A stretch of DNA of 64,000 bases, taken from Clostridiales bacterium (GTDB taxonomy: Bacteria > Bacillota > Clostridia > TANB77 > CAG-508). Below, in pieces: positions 51,526 through 59,801 of this stretch. The notes beneath the pieces are model-generated. The model was not told where the DNA came from, ran no database searches, and saw nothing but the letters and a program-made list of their open reading frames with translations. Both the position numbers and the translations under genes were made by a program. The DNA is taken from positions 64,548 to 128,547 of the forward strand of contig DQFO01000009.1 in assembly GCA_003525075.1 (NCBI GenBank), given 5' to 3'. Positions within the stretch are counted from its first letter, which is position 1. Each line of letters starts with the position of its first letter.

Positions 51526-51641
51526 GGAAAAATCCCCTAGTAGGTGATTTTTCCGTACAGAATAATTATGGGGATTATTAGAATTTCTAAGCAATTTCCA
51601 TTGCATAGAAATTATTAAAACCGTTTTTTATTGCTATAAAC
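51526..51641. other. noncoding stretch with two strong hairpins
   Basis: First hairpin GGAAAAATCCCC/GGTGATTTTTCC (51526-51554, one mismatch). Second hairpin AATTTCTAAGCAAT/ATTGCATAGAAATT (51582-51613, one A-A mismatch), followed by AACCGTTTTTT. No reading frame. Candidate small RNA on the plus strand or a repeat. Confidence 0.4.
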
Positions 51642-51671
51642 AAAGAAAGTGGTTAAAAAACCACTTTCTTT
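51642..51671 (-). terminator. terminator of the 51670-51936 gene
   Basis: AAAGAAAGTGGTT and AACCACTTTCTTT arms around AAAA. Confidence 0.8.
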
Positions 51672-51936
51672 AGTTAAAAATAATACCTGTTTCATTAAAA
51701 TTTTCTTTTGCAGAAATTTCTAAATTATCAATAGCTTGATATCCTAAAAATCTACTAACATTTTTTTGAGTAATACCAGTTTCTGTTGCAATAGTGTCAA
51801 TAGAAGAAAAACCATTTAAATCTATGTAATTTTTAAAAGTAGATAATTCTAAATTATCTCTATTAGCACATTTTGGACAAACATCTCCAGAATTTGTGTG
51901 GAAAGCACCACAACGACTACATTTATTTAATTCCAT
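51670..51936 (-). CDS. zinc-ribbon and HTH protein, YvyF-like
   Basis: 88 residues. The N-terminal zinc ribbon KCSRCGAFHTN then DVCPKCANR (C-x2-C...C-x2-C) is followed by a predicted helix-turn-helix (FSSIDTIATETGITQKNVSRFLG). The layout resembles YvyF-type proteins encoded near flagellar genes in Bacillus, but no flagellar genes are nearby. ATG at 51936 is preferred because TGGAGGTTTAT precedes it; an earlier in-frame ATG is inside the ribosome-binding site. Confidence 0.72.
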   Translation of the reverse strand: MELNKCSRCGAFHTNSGDVCPKCANRDNLELSTFKNYIDLNGFSSIDTIATETGITQKNVSRFLGYQAIDNLEISAKENFNETGIIFN

Positions 51937-52143
51937 ATAAACCTCCATCTTAAGTAGATATTTGTAAATATTATTCTAAAAAATTAAAGATATGTTAATC
52001 CACTTAAATAAAATTAATGTAATTTCTTTGCTGATTTTATCACAAAAAAACGAAAAATGGAATAGATTATAGAAAAATTTTTATAAATAAAAATAACATT
52101 AAAATTATGAAAATACATATTATATATTAGATGAGGAAAAGAT

Positions 52144-52977
52144 ATGAGAAAGATTTTATTTATTTTACAAGAAAAGCAATATAATTTAAAAATTGATATT
52201 TATATAAAAATATTAAAACATTGTGGATATGAGATACATATATTTATAAATAAAAATTGTAAAACAAAATATTTTAATAACCAGCAAATTGATAATTTTA
52301 ATATATTCAAGTTGAGAAGATGTATTAAGAATTATGAAATGGTATTTTGTGATTCTAAAATAATAGAAATAATAATGAAAATAATTAATTTTAAAGAAAA
52401 AAATAGAATTATTCATGTAAATATAAAAGCAAAAATGAATTTGAAAAATACGAAAGAAACAGAATATAAAATTGATGATGATATTAAAAGTAAAAAGTAT
52501 ATTTTTTGTAGTATAGGAACATTTAATAAATCAAATAATCAAATTATGCAACTTGAATCAATGATAAGAATAATAAAAAAATATCCTCAAGCAAAATTAA
52601 TATTAATAGGACAAGGAAATTTAAAAGAATATTATGAACATATAACTGAAAAATATGAATTAAATGAAAATGTTGAAATAATAGAAAATACAAAACAAGA
52701 TATTGATATTATAAAAAAGTGCAATTGTATTATATCTACAAGAAGAAAAGAAGAATTTGCATTAGATAGTATAATAGCAATATTATTAAATAAACCGATA
52801 ATTGCACCAAATATTGGAATTAATAAACTTATCTTAAAACATCAAAATATCTTTAGCAATTCAGATGAATTAAAAGAGAAAATGAAAGAATTCATAGAAG
52901 AAAACAAAAAAATTGAGGAATATTATGACTTTAATTTTTATGAATATGAAGAAATATTAAAAAGCGAAAGTATTTAA
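52144..52977 (+). CDS. GT-B fold glycosyltransferase-like protein
   Basis: 277 residues, extremely AT-rich codons (Ile, Lys, Asn). The C-terminal half matches the GT4 pattern: IFCSIGTFNKSNNQ, then PQAKLILIGQGNLKEYYEHI, NVEIIENTKQDIDIIKKCNCIIS and a final segment with SIIAILLNKPIIAPNIGIN. The N-terminal domain is short and divergent, and family members usually have 350 residues or more, so this may be a reduced or specialised enzyme. GAGGAAAAG precedes the ATG. Its acceptor is unknown. Confidence 0.7.
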   Translation: MRKILFILQEKQYNLKIDIYIKILKHCGYEIHIFINKNCKTKYFNNQQIDNFNIFKLRRCIKNYEMVFCDSKIIEIIMKIINFKEKNRIIHVNIKAKMNLKNTKETEYKIDDDIKSKKYIFCSIGTFNKSNNQIMQLESMIRIIKKYPQAKLILIGQGNLKEYYEHITEKYELNENVEIIENTKQDIDIIKKCNCIISTRRKEEFALDSIIAILLNKPIIAPNIGINKLILKHQNIFSNSDELKEKMKEFIEENKKIEEYYDFNFYEYEEILKSESI

Positions 52978-52990
52978 ACTTTCGCTTTTA
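52960..52990. terminator. bidirectional terminator after the glycosyltransferase
   Basis: AAAAGCGAAAGT (52960-52971) pairs with ACTTTCGCTTTT (52978-52989); the stop codon lies in the loop. Confidence 0.85.
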
Positions 52991-53005
52991 TGGATTATAG
53001 CAAAA

Positions 53006-53386
53006 TTACATTTGTTGATTTCCAGGTATAAAATAATCAACAACTCCATAAATTAGTGCCCCAATAATTGCAGCCATCCAAGAAATTGAGTATCCAGCTA
53101 CAAAAAATTGAGTCAAATATAATATAATAGCTGCTAATGCAAAACCTACAAATCCTTTTCCAAAAGGACTAGCATGTAAACCTGTGAATTTGACAATTAA
53201 ATAGTCCATAATAGTTAAAACAATTGCAGCAATAGCTAAAGCCCAAATATTATTTATAGAGAACCCAGGCGTAAAAAATGCTGTAATTGCTAAAACTATA
53301 GCAGCTGTAACTAATCTGCCGACAATTTGCCAAACTGTAGATGTTCCATTAGAAGTATTAGAATTACTTTGTGTATTATTTGCCAT
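53006..53386 (-). CDS. phage holin family protein (four-helix membrane protein)
   Basis: 126 residues. The polar Ser/Asn-rich N-terminus (1-17) is followed by four hydrophobic helices (about 22-42, 47-67, 78-98 and 102-120) and a short tail. This fits the phage-holin superfamily IV/YvlD-like group, which is widespread on bacterial chromosomes and often unrelated to lysis. AAGGAGGTTTTTAT precedes the start. No phage genes are adjacent. Confidence 0.78.
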   Translation of the reverse strand: MANNTQSNSNTSNGTSTVWQIVGRLVTAAIVLAITAFFTPGFSINNIWALAIAAIVLTIMDYLIVKFTGLHASPFGKGFVGFALAAIILYLTQFFVAGYSISWMAAIIGALIYGVVDYFIPGNQQM

Positions 53387-53522
53387 ATAAAAACCTCCTT
53401 ATCAAAAAATTCAAGGTTACAAAATTATTATTTACATCAAAAAAAATATTATACAAAAATCGTATAAAATTATAAAAAGTGAAGAAAATACAATTAAAAA
53501 TTCAAAAAGAAGAGAGGATTTT

Positions 53523-54200
53523 ATGCTAATAACTTTTTTGAGAGCAATATTTTTATACATAGTTGTTTTAATTGTGATGAGATTAATGGGAAAAAGAGAA
53601 ATTGGACAGATGCAACCATTTGAATTAGCAATATCAATAATGATAGCAGATTTAGCTGCTACGCCTATGGCAGAGACAGGAATACCAATATCAAATGGAA
53701 TTGTACCTATTTTAGGACTATTAGTCATGCATCTAGTTATATCAACATTAAACATAAAAAGTACAAAAGCAAGAGAAATTATATGTGGAAAACCATCAAT
53801 ATTAATATATAGAGGAAAGATAGATGAAAAAACTTTAAGAAAAGAAAGATTTACTATTAATGAACTTGAAGAAAGATTGAGAGACAATAATATATTTAAT
53901 ATAGGAGATGTAGATTATGCAATATTAGAAACTAGTGGGCAAGTAACAGTTATACCAAAGCCTAATAAAAGAAATACAACCCCAGAAGATTTTAATATAG
54001 AACCAGAATATGAGGGGATTTCGTATGATTTAGTAGTAGATGGAAAAGTAATGTATAAAAATTTGGAAAAAATAGGTAAAAACTATAAATGGCTTGAGAG
54101 ACAATCAGAAAAATTTGGAATAAAACCAGAAGAGGCATTAATAATTACGATTGATGGAAATAATAACTTTTTTTGTCAACCCTTGCAAAATAAAAATTAG
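53523..54200 (+). CDS. DUF421 (YetF-like) membrane protein
   Basis: 225 residues. Three N-terminal helices (about 2-20, 34-52 and 58-78) with the conserved VMRLMGKREIGQMQPFELAIS, then a cytoplasmic alpha/beta domain with GKPSILIYRGKID, RFTINELEERLRDNNIFNIG and DVDYAILETSGQVTVIPK. The family occurs widely in spore formers (YetF, YrbG and similar); its function in this organism is unknown. GAGAGGAT is the ribosome-binding site. The next gene begins 11 nt later. Confidence 0.9.
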   Translation: MLITFLRAIFLYIVVLIVMRLMGKREIGQMQPFELAISIMIADLAATPMAETGIPISNGIVPILGLLVMHLVISTLNIKSTKAREIICGKPSILIYRGKIDEKTLRKERFTINELEERLRDNNIFNIGDVDYAILETSGQVTVIPKPNKRNTTPEDFNIEPEYEGISYDLVVDGKVMYKNLEKIGKNYKWLERQSEKFGIKPEEALIITIDGNNNFFCQPLQNKN

Positions 54201-54211
54201 AGGTGAAAAAA

Positions 54212-54595
54212 ATGTATAAAGAAACAACTATATGTATATGTATTATTATATTAATAATATGGTTAGATATATTAACTCAAAATTATACAAAAACATCAAC
54301 AATTGAAATAACTGAATGTTTATCTGAATTAAAAAAAGAAATTGAGGATAAAAGTTTAGAAAATGCAAAAGAAAAACTTGGAGAATTAGACAAAAAATGG
54401 GATGAGAAACATGATAAGCTTGCATATTATATTGAACATGATGAACTTGAAAAAGTGGATACAGCAATAGTACAAGTTAAGAGTTTTGTAGAAAATGAAG
54501 AGATTCCATCTGCAATAGCAGAATTAGAAACAGGAAAATTTGTATTAGAACATATAGAAAGAAAATATAAATTTAATTTACAAAATATTTTTTAA
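54212..54595 (+). CDS. DUF4363 family protein
   Basis: 127 residues. One N-terminal hydrophobic helix (about 7-24), then a charged helical bundle: CLSELKKEIEDKSLENAKEKLGELDKKWDEKHDKL matches DUF4363. ATG at 54212 follows AGAGGTG; the upstream in-frame GTG is inside that ribosome-binding site. DUF421 followed by DUF4363 is a recurring pair in Clostridia, suggesting a shared envelope function. Confidence 0.85.
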   Translation: MYKETTICICIIILIIWLDILTQNYTKTSTIEITECLSELKKEIEDKSLENAKEKLGELDKKWDEKHDKLAYYIEHDELEKVDTAIVQVKSFVENEEIPSAIAELETGKFVLEHIERKYKFNLQNIF

Positions 54596-54607
54596 TAAAA
54601 AATAAAA

Positions 54608-54636
54608 TTGACAAATATGAATAAATGCTATATTAT
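54608..54636 (+). promoter_or_regulatory. promoter of the 54690 gene
   Basis: TTGACA (54608-54613), 17-nt spacer, TATTAT (54631-54636). Confidence 0.7.
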
Positions 54637-54689
54637 ACAGAAGTACGCCTATTGGCAATATTATAATTAATAAAGAATGGGGGATAAAT

Positions 54690-55322
54690 ATGGCTACTAT
54701 TGATAATTATTCATTCATCTGTGTTGAAAATGAAAGAATGAGATTTGCTAGACCAAATGATATGAATGATCCTAAACGGAAAATCATTATTGTAGGAACA
54801 CTATGCGGAAGTCAAAATGATAAGACATTACAAATTATCGAAGTAGAAAGGTATGAAAAAACTTATATTATAGGAAAATATAGATCTTTTAATTCTATTT
54901 ATTATATTGGAAAAAAATCTAAAGAAATGAAAGGATTTGAAAGAATGATAAGAGAAAATATTCCTGTAATCACGAGTTTTAGAATTGGATATGCATATAG
55001 ACCAGAAGCAATTGGAAAACATATTCCATGTATTATTGGTAAAGTAGAACACGAAGAAGATGAACAAATTATTTATGTAGAAGAGCAAAACTTTGAGGAG
55101 AATACTATTACAGATATAAATGGAAGAAAATATTTTATTGATTGGTTAAGTATGGACCCAAGACAGTATCAAAACTTGGTTGCAGAATTGAATAATAAGT
55201 TTCCTAAAAAGTTAAAGAAATATTTTATGAGTTTTTGTGGTAAAGGCTTGAAATTTGATATGATTGCTTTAAATGATAGCCTTCCTATTCTTGGAGTTGC
55301 AGGAGCATTCAAAATTAAATGA
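54690..55322 (+). CDS. hypothetical 210-residue protein
   Basis: Not recognised. Soluble, mixed alpha/beta, no signal peptide. Features are an early MRFARPNDMNDPKRKIIIVGT, an aromatic middle region (YIIGKYRSFNSIYYIGKK) and a basic C-terminus with KKLKKYFMSFCGKGLKFD. Own promoter and terminator. Codon use is mildly less A-biased than core genes, so it may be a mobile cassette like the genes at 47058 and 56406. Ribosome-binding site GGGGGAT. Confidence 0.65.
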   Translation: MATIDNYSFICVENERMRFARPNDMNDPKRKIIIVGTLCGSQNDKTLQIIEVERYEKTYIIGKYRSFNSIYYIGKKSKEMKGFERMIRENIPVITSFRIGYAYRPEAIGKHIPCIIGKVEHEEDEQIIYVEEQNFEENTITDINGRKYFIDWLSMDPRQYQNLVAELNNKFPKKLKKYFMSFCGKGLKFDMIALNDSLPILGVAGAFKIK

Positions 55323-55327
55323 TTCTG

Positions 55328-55361
55328 AAAAAACTTGTCTTGAAAAAGGCAAGTTTTTTGT
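55328..55361 (+). terminator. terminator after the 54690 gene
   Basis: AAAAAACTTG (55328-55337) pairs with CAAGTTTTTT (55350-55359). Confidence 0.85.
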
Positions 55362-55427
55362 GTGTATATGAAAATATATAAACAAAAATGAAAAAAGTGA
55401 ATATATTAATAAAAAGGAGTAGACTGT

Positions 55428-55556
55428 ATGGAAGATAATATAATAATTGAAGATATAGAATTTAAAGAAGAACTATATCGAAAAAATATAGAAAAAGAAG
55501 AAATTAAAATATCAAATATTCATGGAATAGGAGATGAAAAAAATGCAAATAACTAG
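55428..55556 (+). CDS. small hypothetical protein, 42 residues
   Basis: Starts with ATG after AAAAAGGAG (about 55410-55418); very acidic with an MEDNIIIEDIEF start. Its end overlaps the start of the amidase gene (stop at 55554-55556, amidase ATG at 55543), so the two are translationally coupled. No membrane helix, which argues against a holin. Too short to classify. Confidence 0.5.
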   Translation: MEDNIIIEDIEFKEELYRKNIEKEEIKISNIHGIGDEKNANN

Positions 55557-56268
55557 AATGTTTGTGCCTAAATATAAGTATGATATAAAATGTCCGTATG
55601 AAATGCAACCTGAATTTATTATAGTTCATAATACAGAAAATGATGCATCTGCAATGGCAGAAATATCATATATGATAGGAAATAACAAAAAAGTATCATT
55701 TCATTGTGCTGTTGATAATATAAGGATTGTACAAGGAGTTATGTTTAACCGTAATACGTGGAATGCAGGTGATGGAGTAAATGGTGATGGTAATAGAAAA
55801 GGAATTTCTATAGAAATTTGTTATTCAAAATCAGGAGGAGAAGAATTTGAAGATGCCCAAAGACTTACTGCAGAATATATTGCTTATTTATTAAAACAAT
55901 ATAATTGGGGAATTGATAAAGTAAAAAAACATCAAGATTTTTCAAATAAAAATTGTCCTCGTAGAACATTAGAAGAAGGATGGCAAAATTTTCTTAATCT
56001 AATTAATTTTTATTTAGAAGATAAGCCAATAAACAATGATGAAATAAAAGAAGGAAGTGATGAAAAAGTGAGAACTTATCAAAATGGTAGTACAAGTGAA
56101 ATCGTATATGCAGATACAGATTGTACTAAAAGAATAGGAAGTTTAGATCCAAGAGAAAGATGTGATTGTTTTGGAACTTTTTATGACAAAGCTATGGTTA
56201 GATATAAAGTTAATGGAACAAATAACTATAAAATAGGCTTTTGTAAATGGCTGGGTGGGGTAAAATAA
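55543..56268 (+). CDS. N-acetylmuramoyl-L-alanine amidase (phage-endolysin type)
   Basis: Amidase_2 zinc enzyme that cleaves peptidoglycan stem peptides. 241 residues. Zinc ligand His in IIVHNTENDASA, then SFHCAVDN, RNTWNAGDGVNGDGNRKGISIEICYSK (catalytic Tyr/Glu region) and a final HQDFSNKNCPRRTLE. A C-terminal SH3-like domain (about residues 180-241) should bind the wall. There is no signal peptide, as in phage endolysins. The ATG at 55543 is chosen because GGAGATG lies 7-10 nt upstream. No other phage genes surround it, so it is a prophage remnant or domesticated autolysin. Confidence 0.9.
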   Translation: MQITRMFVPKYKYDIKCPYEMQPEFIIVHNTENDASAMAEISYMIGNNKKVSFHCAVDNIRIVQGVMFNRNTWNAGDGVNGDGNRKGISIEICYSKSGGEEFEDAQRLTAEYIAYLLKQYNWGIDKVKKHQDFSNKNCPRRTLEEGWQNFLNLINFYLEDKPINNDEIKEGSDEKVRTYQNGSTSEIVYADTDCTKRIGSLDPRERCDCFGTFYDKAMVRYKVNGTNNYKIGFCKWLGGVK

Positions 56269-56277
56269 ATAAAAATT

Positions 56278-56306
56278 TTGACATTTTGGGACAAATATGT
56301 TATAAT
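56278..56306 (+). promoter_or_regulatory. consensus promoter of the 56406 gene
   Basis: Perfect TTGACA (56278-56283), 17-nt spacer, perfect TATAAT (56301-56306). Confidence 0.88.
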
Positions 56307-56318
56307 ATAAGTGTCTTT

Positions 56319-56399
56319 AGTTACTTGCACAGAGTTACTTTAGAGATTTTTGAAATTTCTGGAGGGCTGTGCAAAACCTCCAGATAATTGCATGGAGGT
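56319..56399 (+). promoter_or_regulatory. structured leader with mutually exclusive pairings
   Basis: Pairings found by eye: TTGCACAG (56325-56332) with CTGTGCAA (56367-56374); AGAGATTT (56342-56349) with AAATTTCT (56353-56360); CTGGAGG (56359-56365) with CCTCCAG (56377-56383); ACCTCCA (56376-56382) with the Shine-Dalgarno TGGAGGT (56393-56399). The same CCTCC strand can pair with either partner, so the ribosome-binding site can be hidden or free. AGTTACTT is repeated at 56319 and 56333. Confidence 0.5.
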
Positions 56400-56405
56400 G
56401 CAAAT

Positions 56406-56780
56406 ATGTTTGCTGTAAAGTACAATGGTGGAAACAAGTCTTATTTTGGCTGTTCTGATCCTGATAAACTGGTGCGTGGCCAGATTTATGAGGTCATTGC
56501 AGTCAACGACCGTGGCTGGCAGACTGATTACACCCTTAAGGGTGTGGTTGGTCAGTTTAACTCAGTATGGTTTGACAAGGTAAATGTGCATAAGGCAATT
56601 ACCAATCATCAGCCGTCTGTAGGCCATTCTATGGTCTGCACCAAAGTTGAACTGGTTGACGGAAAAATTGAGACAACCAGCTGGAAGACCTCTACCGTCA
56701 TGAAGAGCGAAGAAATCGAGCAAGATGTGTTTAAGGTTACAACCTTGAATAGCATCTATATGACGATGTTAATTCGCTAA
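56406..56780 (+). CDS. hypothetical 124-residue protein, compositionally foreign
   Basis: Not recognised. ATG at 56406 follows ATGGAGGTG; an upstream in-frame ATG is part of the leader structure. Predicted mostly beta with Gly, Asp and aromatic turns, no signal or membrane segment. GC content looks near 45-50 percent, far above the flanks, and codons such as CTG, GGC, CGT, GTC and ACC dominate. The compact promoter, structured leader, gene and terminator look like an acquired cassette, possibly phage-derived. A regulator target or anti-phage function cannot be judged from sequence alone. Confidence 0.72.
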   Translation: MFAVKYNGGNKSYFGCSDPDKLVRGQIYEVIAVNDRGWQTDYTLKGVVGQFNSVWFDKVNVHKAITNHQPSVGHSMVCTKVELVDGKIETTSWKTSTVMKSEEIEQDVFKVTTLNSIYMTMLIR

Positions 56781-56788
56781 AGCAAACT

Positions 56789-56833
56789 AAAAAAGAAAAT
56801 CTTTCTCCTCTTAATGAGGAGTTTTCTTTTTTT
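56789..56833 (+). terminator. terminator after the 56406 gene
   Basis: AAAAGAAAA and CTCCTC (56805-56810) pair with GAGGAG (56816-56821) and TTTTCTTTTTTT. Confidence 0.85.
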
Positions 56834-56954
56834 AAAAATAAATATTCAAAAAAGTGAATTGATATGATATAATCTCATAGAAAACGAAAGAATAAATAAA
56901 AGTTGATAGAAATTTTACCTTTTAATAGATCAACTTATTGAAAGGAACTAAAAT

Positions 56955-57708
56955 ATGGGGAAAAAAAGAAATAAAAGTAAAAATAAAATATTAGAAATTA
57001 TTAGTTTATTAATTGTACTAGTAATAGTTTTAACAGGAAAAAATATTAATGAAAAAGATCATACGCAAGCAAATACAGAAATAACAGAAAATTCATCAAC
57101 ATTAACATATAGTTTGGAAGACATTCCAGAATATTCAGGCACACCATATGCGATATTAAATAATAATAAACCAGAATTTACAGAAAAAGATTATACAACG
57201 AAAAGTTTTGAAAATTATTCAGAACTAGATAGTTTGGGCAGATGTGGAGTAGCTTATGCAAATGTTTGTAAAGAAATAATGCCACCAGAGCGGAGATGAA
57301 AGAGGAAGCATAAGTAGTGTAACACCAACTGGTTGGAAACAGAAAAAATATAATGGAACATATTTATATAATAGATGTCATTTGATTGGATATCAATTAT
57401 CAGATGAGGATGCTAATAAACAAAATTTGATAACTGGAACAAGATATTTTAATGTTGAAGGTATGTTGCCATTTGAAAATCAAGTTGCAGAATATATAAA
57501 AAAACAAAAAACAAATGAAAATAAACATGTTTTATATAGAGTAACCCCTATATATGAGGGGGATAATTTATTAGCAAGTGGAGTGCAAATGGAAGCATTG
57601 TCAGTTGAAGATAAAGGTGATGGAGTTTGTTTTAATGTATATGTTTATAATGTACAACCAGGTATAAAAATTAATTATGCAACAGGAGAAAGTTCATTAG
57701 AACAATAA
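56955..57708 (+). pseudogene. secreted DNA/RNA non-specific endonuclease, frameshifted
   Basis: NucA/Endonuclease_NS_2-type nuclease. The first part (56955-57299) has a membrane/signal helix (about residues 15-28) and the start of the domain (GTPYAILNNNKPEF, GRCGVAYANVCKE). The rest is in the +1 frame from about 57298: RGSISSVTPTGW, then YLYNRCHLIGYQL (catalytic His at 57379-57381), NLITGTRYFNVEGM, NQVAEYIKK. One extra base near 57288-57297 breaks the frame; removing it restores MPPERDERGSISS. It could be a real pseudogene or an assembly/sequencing error. In other Clostridia this nuclease neighbours a DUF3006 gene, as here. Confidence 0.82.
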
Positions 57709-57745
57709 TTTCTAATAAATTTTAACCAAAGGAGAGTGAGTAGAG

Positions 57746-58381
57746 TTGAATTTAGATATTTTTGAAAACTTAATAGATAAAGTCAAGGAAAATGAATTTA
57801 TTCAAAATTTTACAAAAGAGTTAGAAAAAAATATGGAAAATAGTATGCAAAAATCAATGTTAGAAAAATTTGTAAGTGATAATAAAATTATTTCAGAATA
57901 TAAGGATAAAATGCTTATTAACAGAAATATGATATTGCAAGAATTAAATAATAATGAAATGTATTATATATATGATAAAAAAGGTTCAGATTATTTAGCA
58001 ACAATATGTGAAAAAGGAAAAAGTCATGATGTAATAAGAATTCCAGAAAAAGATGTAAAATCTAATGTTAAAATTGATAGTGTTTTAATAAAAATAAATG
58101 ATAAATTTGAATTAGATGAAGAAACAACTAGACTTGTAAAAAATAAAATGGAAGAAATGTTTAATAAGATACTTGAAGAACAAAATAAAATGATGGAAAG
58201 TCGAAGAATAGAAGGACATATATATGAATATGTAGAAGGCTCAAAAAACAGTGTATGGTTAATAGATAACAATTTAAACAATGGAGAAGTATTTGAAGAA
58301 ATACAACAAGAAGTATTTAAAGATGCACAAGAAGGAGATTTATTTGAATATATAAATGGAGAATATAAAATAAATAAGTGA
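57746..58381 (+). CDS. DUF3006-like protein with two modules
   Basis: 211 residues with TTG start after AAAGGAGAG. The N-terminus is helical and charged (about 1-65). Two segments resemble DUF3006: residues 68-125 ending VLIKINDKFELDEETTR, and residues 150-211, IEGHIYEYVEG then EGDLFEYINGEYKINK. DUF3006 genes often adjoin secreted nucleases or competence-like hydrolases, and here the gene follows the nuclease by 37 nt. Role unknown. Confidence 0.6.
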   Translation: MNLDIFENLIDKVKENEFIQNFTKELEKNMENSMQKSMLEKFVSDNKIISEYKDKMLINRNMILQELNNNEMYYIYDKKGSDYLATICEKGKSHDVIRIPEKDVKSNVKIDSVLIKINDKFELDEETTRLVKNKMEEMFNKILEEQNKMMESRRIEGHIYEYVEGSKNSVWLIDNNLNNGEVFEEIQQEVFKDAQEGDLFEYINGEYKINK

Positions 58382-58397
58382 AAGGAATATACTAAAA

Positions 58398-59756
58398 ATG
58401 AGTATACAAAAAAACCAAGAATATATTGTAGATATTATAGATAATGGTTTCGAAGGAGAAGGGATTGCAAAAATAGATAATTTTACAATATTTATTCCAG
58501 AAACAATAAAAGGAGAAAAAGTAAGAGTACTTATAGTTAAAGTATTATCATCACATGGATTTGGAAAAGTTATAGAAATACTTGAAAAATCACAAGCTCG
58601 TCAAGATGTAGATTGCAATACATATAAAAGATGTGGTGGATGTAATTTAAGACATGTAAAATATGAAGAAACTTTAAAAATGAAACAAAATGCAGTACAA
58701 AGTCTTGTGAATAAAACATTAAAAAATAAACTACAAATTAAAGAAACAGTAGGAATGGAAAATCCATTACATTATAGAAATAAAGCACAATATCCAATAG
58801 GAATAAATAAAAAAGGTGAGCCTGTAATTGGAGTTTTTGCCAATAGAACACATGAAGTTATTCCAATAGATAATTGTTTAATTCAAAATAAAAAATCAGA
58901 AGAAATTGCTAAATTTATAATTGAATTTATAAAAGAAAAAAATATTAGTATATATGATGAAAAAAAAGGAAAAGGATTAGTTAGACATATTGTTACTAAA
59001 GTTGGAATAAAGACTGGAGAAATAATGTGTGTAATTGTTATAAACGGTCATAAAATTCCAAATGAAAATGAATTAGTTGAAAATTTGAAAACAAGATATC
59101 CTGAAATAAAGGCAATTGTAAAAAATATTAATATGAAAAATACAAATGTAATATTAGGACAAGAAAATATAAATTTATATGGAAATGGATATATAGAAGA
59201 TATTTTAGGTGAATATAAATTTAAAATATCACCATTGTCATTTTATCAAGTAAATCCTGTACAAGCAGAAAAATTATATAATTTAGGTGTTAGTATGGCA
59301 GAAATTACAAAAAATGATGTTGTATTTGATTTATATTGTGGAATAGGAACAATTTCTTTATTTATGTCTAAATTTGCAAAAAAAGTATATGGAATTGAGA
59401 TTGTCGAAGAAGCGGTAAAAATGGCTAAAGAAAATGCTCAGAATAATAATGTATCAAATACAGAATTTTTTGCAGGTAATGTTGAAATTGTACTTGATGA
59501 CTTGATTAATAATAAAGGACTTAAGGCTGATGTTGTTATGTTTGATCCACCTCGTAAAGGGTTAGATAAAAAGAGTATAGATAATATTTTGAATATTAGA
59601 CCCAAAAAGATAGTTTATATTAGTTGTAATCCTGCTACTTTGATAAGGGATTTAGCTGATTTTGAGAATGAGTATGATATCAAAACAATAATACCAGTTG
59701 ATATGTTTCCTTTTACATCACATGTTGAATGTGTTGCAACATTACAATTAAAATAA
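58398..59756 (+). CDS. rlmD: 23S rRNA (uracil-5-)-methyltransferase, RumA/RlmD type
   Basis: SAM-dependent m5U methyltransferase. 452 residues. N-terminal TRAM domain (VDIIDNGFEGEGIAKID), Fe-S cysteines in CNTYKRCGGCNLRH, SAM motif FDLYCGIGTISLF, DPPRKGLD, the catalytic Cys in SCNPATLIRDL and a C-terminal HVECVATLQL. In Firmicutes the paralogues RlmCD and TrmFO overlap in specificity, so the exact uridine is uncertain. GAAAGGAAT precedes the ATG, 16 nt after the DUF3006-like gene. Confidence 0.94.
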   Translation: MSIQKNQEYIVDIIDNGFEGEGIAKIDNFTIFIPETIKGEKVRVLIVKVLSSHGFGKVIEILEKSQARQDVDCNTYKRCGGCNLRHVKYEETLKMKQNAVQSLVNKTLKNKLQIKETVGMENPLHYRNKAQYPIGINKKGEPVIGVFANRTHEVIPIDNCLIQNKKSEEIAKFIIEFIKEKNISIYDEKKGKGLVRHIVTKVGIKTGEIMCVIVINGHKIPNENELVENLKTRYPEIKAIVKNINMKNTNVILGQENINLYGNGYIEDILGEYKFKISPLSFYQVNPVQAEKLYNLGVSMAEITKNDVVFDLYCGIGTISLFMSKFAKKVYGIEIVEEAVKMAKENAQNNNVSNTEFFAGNVEIVLDDLINNKGLKADVVMFDPPRKGLDKKSIDNILNIRPKKIVYISCNPATLIRDLADFENEYDIKTIIPVDMFPFTSHVECVATLQLK

Positions 59757-59762
59757 TAAATA

Positions 59763-59801
59763 CAAATAAGAAACACAGATTGATAGTGTTTCTTATTTTA
59801 T
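59763..59801. terminator. bidirectional terminator between rlmD and the deacetylase
   Basis: AAATAAGAAACAC (59764-59776) pairs with GTGTTTCTTATTT (59786-59798). Confidence 0.85.

Noticed and set aside
55428..56268. Prophage
   Set aside because: Only an amidase and a holin-family protein 2 kb away on the other strand are phage-like; no structural, integrase or terminase genes.
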